Origin: Saprospiraceae bacterium
GTDB taxonomy: Bacteria; Bacteroidota; Bacteroidia; Chitinophagales; Saprospiraceae
Direction: 5' to 3'
Length of the DNA stretch: 64,000 bases
Assembly: GCA_013360405.1 (NCBI GenBank)
Contig: JABWBR010000015.1
Span: 1-64,000 of the forward strand
Made by a program: the position numbers and the translations under genes
Part shown: positions 49,794 to 58,039 of the stretch, piece after piece
Layout: every line of letters begins with the position of its first letter
How positions within the stretch are numbered: position 1 is the first letter of the stretch
Notes under the pieces: generated by a model
Told to the model about the DNA's origin: nothing
Database searches by the model: none
What the model saw: the letters and a program-made list of their open reading frames with translations, nothing else

Positions 49794-50324
49794 TTAGTTT
49801 ATGACCTTATTATTTATCACTTTTCGCACGTCCAGCCCTTGTATTTCTACATTGGCAAAACAATGCAAACTCGGCAGCGCTAACTGAAGCCGGGTATTGC
49901 CGCTTACAGACATGACCGTACCGCAGTAGCCCGCCAGCGGACCGGTCAGCACCTCTACAGTTTCGCCCACGCTGAATCCTTCATAAGTAATTTCCACCGG
50001 GGCTTCCACATGAGCCAGCCTTTTTATCATCGCCACCTCCTTTTCACTCAGCGCAGCAACCCGGCCCCCAAACTGAACGTATTTCAAAATATTACCCACC
50101 TGAAATACCTCGTTTCTCCGCTTGGTATCGGTGGCTACAAAAACGTAATTGTTAAACAGGACGACGTCGATCATTTTTTTGCGGTCGCTCCAATATCGAA
50201 GTTGTTTTTGCGTAGGTACGCATACTTCAAATCCCATTTCGGATAAGCGCAGGCCGACTTTTTTTTCTGAACGGGGTTTAACCTGCAAGGCGTGCCACTT
50301 AATAGGCTGTTCGGAGGTTTGCAT
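49794..50324 (-). CDS. NusG-family specialised antiterminator (UpxY/RfaH-like)
   Basis: A 176-residue NusG paralogue. The NGN domain starts with 'WHALQVKPRSEKKVGLRLSEMGFEVCVPTQ' and has 'FNNYVFVATDTKRRNEVFQV'; the C-terminal KOW domain has 'GETVEVLTGPLAGYCGTVMSV'. It is shorter and more divergent than housekeeping NusG, as in UpxY, RfaH and LoaP, which act on their own long operons. It is the first gene of the approximately 45-kb eCIS unit, after a 193-nt leader. The likely role is processive antitermination of this operon, possibly recruited by the leader hairpin at 50363-50393. Confidence 0.9.
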   Translation of the reverse strand: MQTSEQPIKWHALQVKPRSEKKVGLRLSEMGFEVCVPTQKQLRYWSDRKKMIDVVLFNNYVFVATDTKRRNEVFQVGNILKYVQFGGRVAALSEKEVAMIKRLAHVEAPVEITYEGFSVGETVEVLTGPLAGYCGTVMSVSGNTRLQLALPSLHCFANVEIQGLDVRKVINNKVIN

Positions 50325-50362
50325 ATTGGGGAGTTAGGTTAGTGTTATTTACGGCTTCGCCG

Positions 50363-50393
50363 CGCTGAGTCCCATTTTGACAATGGCGCAGCG
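50363..50393 (-). promoter_or_regulatory. Leader hairpin upstream of the NusG-like gene
   Basis: On the minus strand cgctg-cg-ccatt-gtcaa-aatgg-gact-cagcg forms two stacked 5-bp stems with a 5-nt loop, 38-69 nt before the start codon. In RfaH and UpxY systems, hairpins or pause sites in the leader load the antiterminator. No convincing Bacteroidota -33/-7 promoter was found upstream in the 193-nt gap, so the transcription start is unknown. Role as a loading site is inference. Confidence 0.45.
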
Positions 50394-50517
50394 TGAAATG
50401 TGGCAAGAAATCTATAGAAGAAATGAAATTGACAGGGGTAAAAATATAGGTAATAATATTGATAAAAAATACCTGTAAGCATCTTTACCCTAAAGTGTAA
50501 TGACCTGGCGCCCCTAC

Positions 50518-51150
50518 CTATACGATGCGCTCTCTCACCGCTTTGGCTACAGCTTCTTTGCCGCAATTGACGTGCAACTTCAGGTAGATATTTTTCAGGT
50601 TTTTCTTTACCCCGTCTTCCGAGAGGAATACTTTTGCTGCGATAGCCTTGATGGGGAGGCCTTCTACTAAATACCTCAGAACGGCCAATTCGTGGTCTTT
50701 CAGGTTGTATTTGTTTTTGCCAATATTTTGATGGAAATACTTGATAACTTTTCGGGCAATGCCCGGCGACATGGGCGAACCGCCGTCCATCACTTCCAGG
50801 ATAGACTCCAACAGCCGGTGCGGAGGCGTTTTTTTAAGCAAATAGCCGCTCGCCCCGGCGCAAAGGGAATCGAACAACTTGTCGTCGTCTTCATACACGG
50901 TGTACATGATGATGTGCGCCAAGGGCTGGGTTTCTTTGATTTTTCTCGTACTTTCAATGCCGGAAATACCGGGCAACCCGACATCCATGACGACCACATC
51001 CGGTTGCAATTCGGGAGTTTTGGCAATCGCCTCCTCCCCGGTTGCACATTCACCAACCAACTCAAAGGAGTCATAGCCATTGAGCAATTGCCGCAGGTAC
51101 TCGCGTTTTTCAAAGCTGTCTTCGCAAATCAGTATTTTAATTGCCGGCAT
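50518..51150 (-). CDS. NarL/FixJ-family response regulator
   Basis: A 210-residue two-domain regulator. The receiver domain has the acidic pair E10-D11, phospho-acceptor D56 (VVVMDVGLPG), Thr84 and Lys106 (SGYLLKK). The C-terminal LuxR-type HTH (about 145-205) reads 'NLKDHELAVLRYLVEGLPIKAIAAKVFLSEDGVKKNLKNIYLKL'. It is expected to bind DNA as a dimer after phosphorylation by the kinase encoded 57 nt upstream. It lies 193 nt upstream of the eCIS operon, so that operon is a candidate target. No operator was identified. Confidence 0.93.
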   Translation of the reverse strand: MPAIKILICEDSFEKREYLRQLLNGYDSFELVGECATGEEAIAKTPELQPDVVVMDVGLPGISGIESTRKIKETQPLAHIIMYTVYEDDDKLFDSLCAGASGYLLKKTPPHRLLESILEVMDGGSPMSPGIARKVIKYFHQNIGKNKYNLKDHELAVLRYLVEGLPIKAIAAKVFLSEDGVKKNLKNIYLKLHVNCGKEAVAKAVRERIV

Positions 51151-51207
51151 TGGTTATTGCTTAAACTCATCAAGTTATACGCTGCTCATTCTTATCGCAA
51201 GGGCCTT

Positions 51208-52044
51208 TTAGTGTAATATTTTTTCTGTAAAAGCAGGATTGGGCGCCGCTTTTTCCAGGTCATGCACCTTGAAAGCAGGAAACAGGATATGTCGTTTTTT
51301 CCACTGCACACTATGCAAGAGCCGAAGCATTATGCCATATCGGGCAATGGGAACCATAAGCAGGAGACAGCACCCCTTGTCGGGCGATGCCCGTATTTCG
51401 AGTTTTCCTTTTATTGATTTTGCCCTTCTTTTCATATTAAATAAGCCGTTGCCGGCATGTTCCTTATTAAGGTCAAAACCGCAGCCGTCATCTATGACCC
51501 AACAATTCAAATGCCTGTATCCCAACTCAAACCCAACCCGCACCTGCGATGCGGAGGCGTGTTTCATGATGTTGTGCAGCGCTTCTTTTAAAATGAGATA
51601 AATATCGCGGCGAATAGGAGGGGGAATGGGCATCGCTTTGGCAGCCTCCGGTAATTCAAGTGAAAAAGCGATGCCTTTATCCGCAAGCAGCTCGTGCCCG
51701 TGTCGATTGAGCAGCGCTGCCAGATGCCCCAAATTGCGACAGGATGCCCCCAACACGGTGATGGTATCGCTAATGGCGTCGTTTACTTTTATCGCTTCCG
51801 AACTGATCTTCTCAAGTAGTTCCTTTGTTCGTGCCGACTTACCTGCTTGGGTTATTTCGTCGGAAACTAAATCCGACAGTATACAAATATTGCTGAGCGA
51901 AGAACCCAGGTCATCGTGTAAATCCTGCGCGATCCCGCAGCGGATTTTTTCGTTTACTCTTTTCCGCCAATAGAAAACGCCGGCGACGCAGCCAATGATT
52001 ATTACAGCATAAGGCAGGAGATAAAGAAGTGTTGAATAATTCAT
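51208..52044 (-). CDS. HisKA_3-type sensor histidine kinase
   Basis: A 278-residue membrane-bound kinase with one N-terminal TM helix (about 5-25) and no large sensor domain. The HisKA_3 dimerisation helix carries the phospho-acceptor His43 (QDLHDDLGSS). The HATPase has N158 (LKEALHNIMKHA), a G1 box DDGCGF (185-190) and a G2 box 'GNGLFNMKRRA'. An unusual 45-residue C-terminal extension follows ('FPAFKVHDLEKAAPNPAFTEKIL'). With almost no extracytoplasmic part, it may sense through the membrane or a partner. It is cotranscribed with the response regulator. Confidence 0.92.
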   Translation of the reverse strand: MNYSTLLYLLPYAVIIIGCVAGVFYWRKRVNEKIRCGIAQDLHDDLGSSLSNICILSDLVSDEITQAGKSARTKELLEKISSEAIKVNDAISDTITVLGASCRNLGHLAALLNRHGHELLADKGIAFSLELPEAAKAMPIPPPIRRDIYLILKEALHNIMKHASASQVRVGFELGYRHLNCWVIDDGCGFDLNKEHAGNGLFNMKRRAKSIKGKLEIRASPDKGCCLLLMVPIARYGIMLRLLHSVQWKKRHILFPAFKVHDLEKAAPNPAFTEKILH

Positions 52045-52482
52045 TTTGGTTTGATTGTAAGGTCAGACAATAGTTGCTATTCAGGGTAGTATTACGCGGA
52101 TCTATTCAACAGCTATACGATTCTTTATAACGCAATGCGCCATTTTATTACAAATGCAAAGGATTTGATCGCAAATTGCAATGCTGAAAAGACGTATCGT
52201 TAAGGAGAATGATAAGCTTGTATTGGCTGTTAGTCGAATAGCTCGTTCGGAGAAGTTCGTCAGGAAGGGTCGGGGGCTGGAAACTGTTCTTGGAGTAACG
52301 GGCGTATTTTTCAGGGGCTCAGGCGGTCATAGGGTCTATCGGCAGTACATTCGGTATAGTCTATCCTTGAGGTGTTTGTGTATTCTGCGTGAAAGTAACA
52401 TTTTTTTGATATGTAATCAATTCTTTAGCCTAAAATAATGCATAAATTGAAAATTACTTCTCCCCAGCTAACGACCGCAAAT
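52045..52482. other. 438-bp intergenic region, no gene supported
   Basis: The region lies between the kinase start and the stop of the FGE fusion gene. It should hold the promoter of the two-component pair, but I found no clear -33/-7 or sigma-54 motif. An 85-codon plus-strand ORF at 52181-52438 is basic and unlike any family I know, and is probably a chance ORF. No inverted repeat of the types found elsewhere is evident. Confidence 0.5.
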
Positions 52483-55407
52483 TCACTGTGCATCCACCAC
52501 ACACCTAAATCCAACAGTACCATTGCGCTCAAAACCCGGCGACACCCGCAGCAACATCTGCCGGTACGACAGGGGTCTGGGCCCGCCCTGCACGTACCAC
52601 CAACTGCCGCCGGGGTGGTAATAACTGCCGCCTTTGAGCAGGATATAACCGTAGGTATCGCTTTGATACCAGTCGTTGGTCAGTTGCCATACGCAGCCTA
52701 CCAGGTCTTGTACGCCCCAAGGGTTGGCGCCTTTGGGGTAACTGCCCACGGGGTAAAGTACGCAGTTGCCGGGGTTACACAGCTTAGGGTCGAGGGCGCC
52801 CACGGCGTTGAGTTGGAAGGTGGCACTCACTTTGGTGGCGCCTTTGGGGGCTTGCTCGCCGCTATTGCCCCAGGGCCAGCGCCGCCCGTCGGCGGTTTGG
52901 GCGGCGTATTGCCACTCGGCTTCGGTGGGCAGCCGTTTGCCGGCCCAGGCGGCGTAGGCGCGGGCGTCTTCGTAGCTGACGTTTACTATGGGAAAATCTT
53001 CCTCGCCGGCTTGCGGTGCTCCCTTAACCCAATGGGCCAGGAAGTTGGAGGTATCTGCAGGGTAATAACCGGTGGCGTCAAGAAATTCCTTGTACTGCCG
53101 GTTGGTCACCGGGTATTTATCAATGTAGAATTTGGGCATCTGCATGGTTTTGGGATAACCGGCTTTTGGGTAACCAATAAATTCATCGCCGTTGCTCACT
53201 TGCATGGTAAAATGGCCCGCGGGAATAGCTACCATACCTTGGGGCGTTTTTGCGACCGGTATTGTGGGGACGGACCGGGACACCCGCACCGGCTGTCCTG
53301 CCGGAATATGGAGAATCGCTTCGTCCATTAATTCATTTTTATCAAAAAGCTGCACCACGTATTTGCCGCTTATTTTTCCAAAAATATCGGACAAAAACAC
53401 CAGCGTAGCCGTATCCGAGGCCAGTAATTCTAAGTGTGTTTTGTCGTAGGCCGGGTCGCCTTCCCAGATTCTGAGCACCTCGCCGCCGGTTGCCCGGATA
53501 GCCAGGGCGGCGCCCTCAAGCGCGGTTTCGAGCAATCGGGGAAAAACCGCCAGGGCGCCCACCGCGCCTTCGTTGTTGGTGTGCAGGTCGCTGCGGTCGA
53601 ACGCATCGAGTTGGACTGTCAGACAGGGTTTCCTGCCGCAGTTGGTAAGGGGAGCTTCCTCGTGGCGCCACAGGTCGACACAGTGGTAGCCTTTGGGTAC
53701 GGGCGCCTCCAATAGCGGCCCGCGGTATCCTTCGGGGCGCAGACTGAATACGGTGTAGAGCGCCTTGCGGCCGTTGCGCCAGGCATTTACATACACGCTA
53801 TCCAGGCGCGTCGGCCAGAGCGGGGTGAGATTTTTTGATAAAAAGGCGCCCGAATTTTCGCGTAGAATGCGCACACAACGCCCCCAGAAGCGATAGTCGT
53901 CATCTACCCAGCCGGGGCGACCGGGGCGCATCACGTTGATCTCTACGCCGTAGCCGTTAAATAGCGCCGTGGCGTATTCGCGGCGCACCCGCTCTCGGGC
54001 TATTTCCACCACCCTGAAAATCGCAAAATCGGGTTTGATCAGCTTATTGAGATTGAGCAGAGGGACGTGGTAGATATCGTTGTGTACCCGGCCCGCCATG
54101 ATGCCCGGCATGTCTTTGGGCACGGCCATGCCTTCGCTATAGAGCAGCACGCCGGGGCGGGCATCGTCGGCGGCCTGTTGGAGCGCCTTGCCGGCTTCGG
54201 CCTTCGTATCGAGCACCACGCCGTCGGCGCTTACCTCGCTGATCATGTCCGTCATCCGGGCCAATCCGGCGGCTTCCGAACTATCATCCCAGGGGTTGTA
54301 GCTGATAAAATAGCGCGTACCCATCGCGCGGCATTGTTCGGCCAGTTGGCGCTGCTTCGGCAATCCGCCCGGCAGGCCGGCCATGAGATCCCACTGGCTG
54401 CGCTGATCCATACCCAGCGCGGGCCAGGTGGGCCATATCGTGGCGATCTCGTCGCCGCCGTAGAGGTTTTGCATTTTTTTCAAAAAACGATTCAGACCAT
54501 AACCGCCGGCGGGAGTGAAATAATCAGGATCCCAGGCCATCATCAGGTGCATCGAATACGAACGGCGGGCGTAGGCCAGGTCGGGGCGCTCGTACAGCGA
54601 GTTGTCGAAGTTTTTCCAGACGGGCTGGTGTGATTTTTCCTTTGGTGCGTCGTACAGCAGGCGCTCCTGAAAACATTTGCGCAAAGCAGATTGCCAGTTA
54701 GATCCCTCCGCTACGTCGATATACAGCAGGAATTGCACCTCCGCACCCGGTTTCAGGCGGTAGGGCGTGCGGATGAGCAGGTAATTCTGGATCGTATCCT
54801 GTGCGCGGCGCGCAAGTCCATACAGCCATAAGTTATTCGACAGCATTTGCGTGCAAAAACCCAGGTCCTGGTTATTGTGGGGCAAGACCACTTCCACCGG
54901 TGTTTGGCCAGGCCGGTACAACAGCGAGCGGCTCGTATCGGCGGAGGCGGCGAAGGGGTCGAAGAGTTTGGGGATCGTCGAGTCGACTTTCGGCAGCGGT
55001 TGGCGGATCGCGTCGCTGTATTTTTTGCCGGCAATGAAATATTGGTCGGGCTGACCGCCAAAAGGATTTATATTATTGATTAATAGATCTTTATTAGAAA
55101 TATTTTTAAAATAAATACGCGCCAGGTAGCCCTCTTTCAGGCGAAAATCGGGTACAACGCGCAGTTCCAGCGCCTTACCCAGCACTTGCCCCAAGAACAA
55201 TGTATCCGTGGTAGTCATCCACCGGCGGTCCAGTTCAAAGCCGAGCACGGGCAAGTGGCCGGTATTATAGCGCAGCGGCATGCCGTCCTTTTGAATCACA
55301 ACAGCCTTAATGGCCAGCGGATTAGTCGTAGACCATTCGAGGGCGGGCCATTGAGCCAGGGCTGTATTGGCTGTGAGGGCGAGGGTCAGGAGGAGGGGTA
55401 GGCGCAT
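52483..55407 (-). CDS. Secreted glycosidase-like/FGE-sulfatase-domain fusion protein
   Basis: A 974-residue protein with a Sec signal peptide (about 1-18, ending TALAQ). Residues about 20-260 are beta-rich. Residues about 290-560 look like a TIM-barrel glycoside-hydrolase region ('ATIWPTWPALGMDQRSQWDLM', 'MGTRYFISYNPWDDSSEAAG', 'SADGVVLDTKAEAG', 'YSEGMAVPKDMPG'). A beta-sandwich linker follows, and residues about 730-974 form an FGE/SUMF1-like domain ('MVAIPAGHFTM', 'FYIDKYPVTNRQYKEFLDATGYYPAD', 'LPTEAEWQYAAQT', 'LLKGGSYYHPGG', 'VGFRCV'). The usual GNVWEW motif reads GCVWQL. Likely periplasmic or outer-surface, acting on a glycan; substrate unknown. Unlinked to the eCIS operon by a 438-bp gap. 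Confidence 0.75.
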   Translation of the reverse strand: MRLPLLLTLALTANTALAQWPALEWSTTNPLAIKAVVIQKDGMPLRYNTGHLPVLGFELDRRWMTTTDTLFLGQVLGKALELRVVPDFRLKEGYLARIYFKNISNKDLLINNINPFGGQPDQYFIAGKKYSDAIRQPLPKVDSTIPKLFDPFAASADTSRSLLYRPGQTPVEVVLPHNNQDLGFCTQMLSNNLWLYGLARRAQDTIQNYLLIRTPYRLKPGAEVQFLLYIDVAEGSNWQSALRKCFQERLLYDAPKEKSHQPVWKNFDNSLYERPDLAYARRSYSMHLMMAWDPDYFTPAGGYGLNRFLKKMQNLYGGDEIATIWPTWPALGMDQRSQWDLMAGLPGGLPKQRQLAEQCRAMGTRYFISYNPWDDSSEAAGLARMTDMISEVSADGVVLDTKAEAGKALQQAADDARPGVLLYSEGMAVPKDMPGIMAGRVHNDIYHVPLLNLNKLIKPDFAIFRVVEIARERVRREYATALFNGYGVEINVMRPGRPGWVDDDYRFWGRCVRILRENSGAFLSKNLTPLWPTRLDSVYVNAWRNGRKALYTVFSLRPEGYRGPLLEAPVPKGYHCVDLWRHEEAPLTNCGRKPCLTVQLDAFDRSDLHTNNEGAVGALAVFPRLLETALEGAALAIRATGGEVLRIWEGDPAYDKTHLELLASDTATLVFLSDIFGKISGKYVVQLFDKNELMDEAILHIPAGQPVRVSRSVPTIPVAKTPQGMVAIPAGHFTMQVSNGDEFIGYPKAGYPKTMQMPKFYIDKYPVTNRQYKEFLDATGYYPADTSNFLAHWVKGAPQAGEEDFPIVNVSYEDARAYAAWAGKRLPTEAEWQYAAQTADGRRWPWGNSGEQAPKGATKVSATFQLNAVGALDPKLCNPGNCVLYPVGSYPKGANPWGVQDLVGCVWQLTNDWYQSDTYGYILLKGGSYYHPGGSWWYVQGGPRPLSYRQMLLRVSPGFERNGTVGFRCVVDAQ

Positions 55408-55438
55408 GGTTGTCTGTTGTGGGTTCTCTGTTTAATTA

Positions 55439-55472
55439 CAGGTAGAGACGCAAAATTTTGCATCTCTACCTG
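55439..55472. repeat. Perfect-like 34-bp palindrome with gtagagac core
   Basis: The segment caggtagaga-cgcaaaa is followed by its complement ttttgc-atctctacctg with one mismatch. The core gtagagacgc...gcgtctctac is a common palindromic intergenic repeat in diverse bacteria. It lies between the FGE fusion start and the TonB receptor stop, flanked by gttgtctgtt (55410-55419) and aacagacaac (55492-55501), which also pair. It may terminate the receptor transcript. Confidence 0.8.
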
Positions 55473-55528
55473 GCAAAGATAAGGAACGGATAACAGACAA
55501 CCGAGAACGGAGAACATGCCCCCTTCAC

Positions 55529-57808
55529 TCAAAAGCTATACTTCGCAAAAAACGTAAAATTCCTGCCGGGTTCGTAGATCACGTTCTGAACGGGTTGATT
55601 GCGGTAGGCGCGGTTCAGGTGCTCGCGGTAGTGCCGGTCGAAAATATTCAAGGCAGCCAGGCCCACCGACAGGCCTTTTAGCGGCTCTACGCCGGCTCTA
55701 AGGTCGTATACGCTAAAACCGGGCGTCGTCGTTTCGCCAAAATTGGCGGAGATATTATCCTGATTGTCCACGTACCGGCTGCGGGCGTCGAGCCACCAGC
55801 GTTCGCGTTCGTAGCGCAGGCCGGCGCTTGCCTCCATCGGCGAAATTTCGGGCAGGGGCTCGTCCCAGTCCAGGTTTTGGGCGCGGGTGAAGGAAAGGGC
55901 GGCATTGGCCGACAAATTTTTCACAATAACCCATTCGCCGTGGAGTTCTACCCCCCATTGGGTAGCCTCGTCGATATTGGTAAACCGGCGGGCGTACATC
56001 GGACCGGTCATTGAAGTAGCGCGGATAGTGGTATCAACGAATGCGGTGATATAATTGGTGAGGTAGGAATAAAACACATTCGCGCCCGCTGTAAAGCGAT
56101 TGGTTTTTTTAGAAAAAGAAAACTCCACCTGGTTGTTGACTTCCGGTTTCAGGAAAGGATTGCCCACGTATTCGTAGGGATCCCTGCCTACCGTAAAGTG
56201 ATTGATCAGGCGCTCGATCATATTGGCTGTGCGGGCGCCGCGGCCCAGTGCCAATTGGAACAGCCAGCCCGTAGCGGGTTGAAAGGTAGTAGAGGCGGTA
56301 GCGCCGAGCGTCCATTGGTCGTCGGCGTCGACGTTGCCGTAAAGTTCCAGGAAACCGGGCGCCGGGTCGGCGATACTGGCAGAGGTAAGGTCGGCCCGCA
56401 AGCCGCCGAGGAAGGTCCATTTGGGGCTTGCAAACCAACGGCCTTCGGCAAAAATACCGCCGTTATGTATGGCGGCGTCCTGCCAAATGGTAGAAGTAGT
56501 CGTCATAGGCATAGGCAGGGGGTCGCCGTTCATATTGCGCAGCATCGTCATCTCGCGTTGGCCGTCGCGCCAGAGGTAGCGGTAGTCTGCGCCGGCATAA
56601 ACCAGTGTTTTGCGGCTTGGCATAAGCGTAGACTCTACCCGTCCGCCGTAAGTTTGCGCCTCCACATCGGAGATCATCTCCATCATCATGGCATTGGGGC
56701 GGCGCAGGTTCGACATCACGTGGTCAACCTTGGTGCCATAGGCTTTGGCGGTAATGCTGTACAGTTTGGGACTGATATTTTTGTATTGATAATCGAGCGA
56801 AAAGATATAGGTGTCGTCGCTGTCGGTATCCATATTCAACCCCGCGTGCAGCACGTCGCGGCTGAAGGCCTGGCGCCAGTTGGCCTGGATGCGCTGATTG
56901 GCCTGTGCATTGTAGCCGACCTTCAGGCTATAGTCGTAGGTATGGAAGGAAGACGGAATTTCCGTGCCGTTGCCGCTTTTGTAGCTGCCGTAATCTTTCA
57001 GGTCGCCGTTGAGCAAAAAGTCGAATTGCCGGTTGGCGCCGTGCAGGGCCACCTTGGCCAGCTTCGAATTGCCGTTGGTTTCGTAACCGCCGGCCACCGA
57101 ACCGCCGATACCGGGTTGTTTTTGATAATCAAATGATTGCGTCACTACATTCACGATAGCGCCGAAAGAAGGGCCGTAGCGCATGCTAAACGGGCCTTTG
57201 ATCACCTCGATTTTGTCGATATCATCGGGGTTGACATGCGTAGTGGTGGGGTCCATGCGGGCAGGGCAGGCGTGGGTGGTTTGCAGTCCGCCGTCGTAAA
57301 TCACATTGATTTGCTCGTATTTAAAAGAGCGGAACACGGGGTCCATTGCGTAGCCGCCTTTTTTGATCACGCTAAAGCCGGGGATTTCCTTAAATAAATC
57401 GCCGACATCGCGGGGTTGGCTGCTTTGCTTGTGGTGGTCGCAGATCACATTCGACTGCGGCGAGCAGTGCATTGGGCGGTCGCTCACCAGTATCTGCTCC
57501 AGCACGACCGCTTTGGGGTGTAAGGCGATATGGAGTTGGGACAAGTCGCCGGGGGCGGCTTCCAGGGTAGCCGTTTCATAGCCCAATTGCTGAGCCTCTA
57601 TCAGGTATTGGTCGGCCTCGGGTATACTGGCTTCGAAATGTCCTTTTTCATCAGTATAAACGTATTGATTATTAATTATCAAGGTGGCAAAAGGCACGCC
57701 GGCATTGCCGGTTTCTTCTTTTACCAGGCCTTTTATTGAAATGAGTTGCTGGGCGCTTAATAAGCCGGCCAGCAATAAAAACACAGGAAATATGATTAGC
57801 TTTTTCAT
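55529..57808 (-). CDS. TonB-dependent receptor, probable copper uptake (OprC/NosA-like)
   Basis: A 759-residue outer-membrane receptor. Signal peptide (1-19), carboxypeptidase-regulatory-like domain (about 23-100), plug domain (about 125-235) and a 22-strand-type beta barrel ending in aromatic F. The plug motif 'HACPARMDPTTTHVNPDDIDKIEVIKGPFSMRYG' resembles the Cys-x-x-Arg-Met-Asp-Pro-x-T signature of copper receptors such as OprC and NosA. Met-rich segments (SNLRRPNAMMMEM, 'REMTMLRNMNGDPLPMPM') fit copper binding. The small Cys-motif gene upstream (58040-58426), 231 nt away, supports a metal function. Substrate is inferred from these motifs. Confidence 0.88.
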   Translation of the reverse strand: MKKLIIFPVFLLLAGLLSAQQLISIKGLVKEETGNAGVPFATLIINNQYVYTDEKGHFEASIPEADQYLIEAQQLGYETATLEAAPGDLSQLHIALHPKAVVLEQILVSDRPMHCSPQSNVICDHHKQSSQPRDVGDLFKEIPGFSVIKKGGYAMDPVFRSFKYEQINVIYDGGLQTTHACPARMDPTTTHVNPDDIDKIEVIKGPFSMRYGPSFGAIVNVVTQSFDYQKQPGIGGSVAGGYETNGNSKLAKVALHGANRQFDFLLNGDLKDYGSYKSGNGTEIPSSFHTYDYSLKVGYNAQANQRIQANWRQAFSRDVLHAGLNMDTDSDDTYIFSLDYQYKNISPKLYSITAKAYGTKVDHVMSNLRRPNAMMMEMISDVEAQTYGGRVESTLMPSRKTLVYAGADYRYLWRDGQREMTMLRNMNGDPLPMPMTTTSTIWQDAAIHNGGIFAEGRWFASPKWTFLGGLRADLTSASIADPAPGFLELYGNVDADDQWTLGATASTTFQPATGWLFQLALGRGARTANMIERLINHFTVGRDPYEYVGNPFLKPEVNNQVEFSFSKKTNRFTAGANVFYSYLTNYITAFVDTTIRATSMTGPMYARRFTNIDEATQWGVELHGEWVIVKNLSANAALSFTRAQNLDWDEPLPEISPMEASAGLRYERERWWLDARSRYVDNQDNISANFGETTTPGFSVYDLRAGVEPLKGLSVGLAALNIFDRHYREHLNRAYRNQPVQNVIYEPGRNFTFFAKYSF

Positions 57809-57849
57809 GATTGTTGTTGTTTAAAATTGCTTTTGCTGAGTGGTTTTTT

Positions 57850-57892
57850 ACCACAGAGTTACACAGAGTGCGCACAGAGTTACACGGAGTTA
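57850..57892. repeat. Half-copy of the 'ccacagagttacac' intergenic repeat
   Basis: Two direct copies of cacagagttacac[ag]gagt (57852-57868 and 57875-57891) flank a gtgcgcac palindrome. The sequence matches one arm of the 26955-27054 inverted repeat but the opposite arm is missing, so it looks like a decayed or half element. It lies in the 231-bp gap between the TonB receptor gene and its upstream small gene. Confidence 0.7.
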
Positions 57893-57977
57893 AGATGATT
57901 GGCACAGTTGCTTTCCTGCGCCCCCGGCCCCTAAATGGGAGTCCTTCCCGCGCATAGATATTTCATGCTGGATGTCT

Positions 57978-58020
57978 GATGCTGGATATTTAATTATTGA
58001 TTTTCAATTAATTAAGCATC
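57978..58020 (-). terminator. AT-rich hairpin after the small Cys-motif gene
   Basis: gatgc (57978-57982) pairs with gcatc (58016-58020), and an inner stem pairs ttaattattga with tcaattaatta around a short loop. It lies 20 nt past the stop of the gene at 58040-58426 and would form in its transcript. Direct repeats 'aagcattaaacatt' lie next to it, so it is also a repeat-type element. Terminator function is inferred from position. Confidence 0.5.
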
Positions 58021-58039
58021 AAACATTAAGCATTAAACA

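Noticed and set aside
52181-52438. 85-codon plus-strand ORF in the intergenic region before the kinase
   Set aside because: No recognisable domain, basic and Arg/Ser/Leu-heavy composition, and no upstream start signals.
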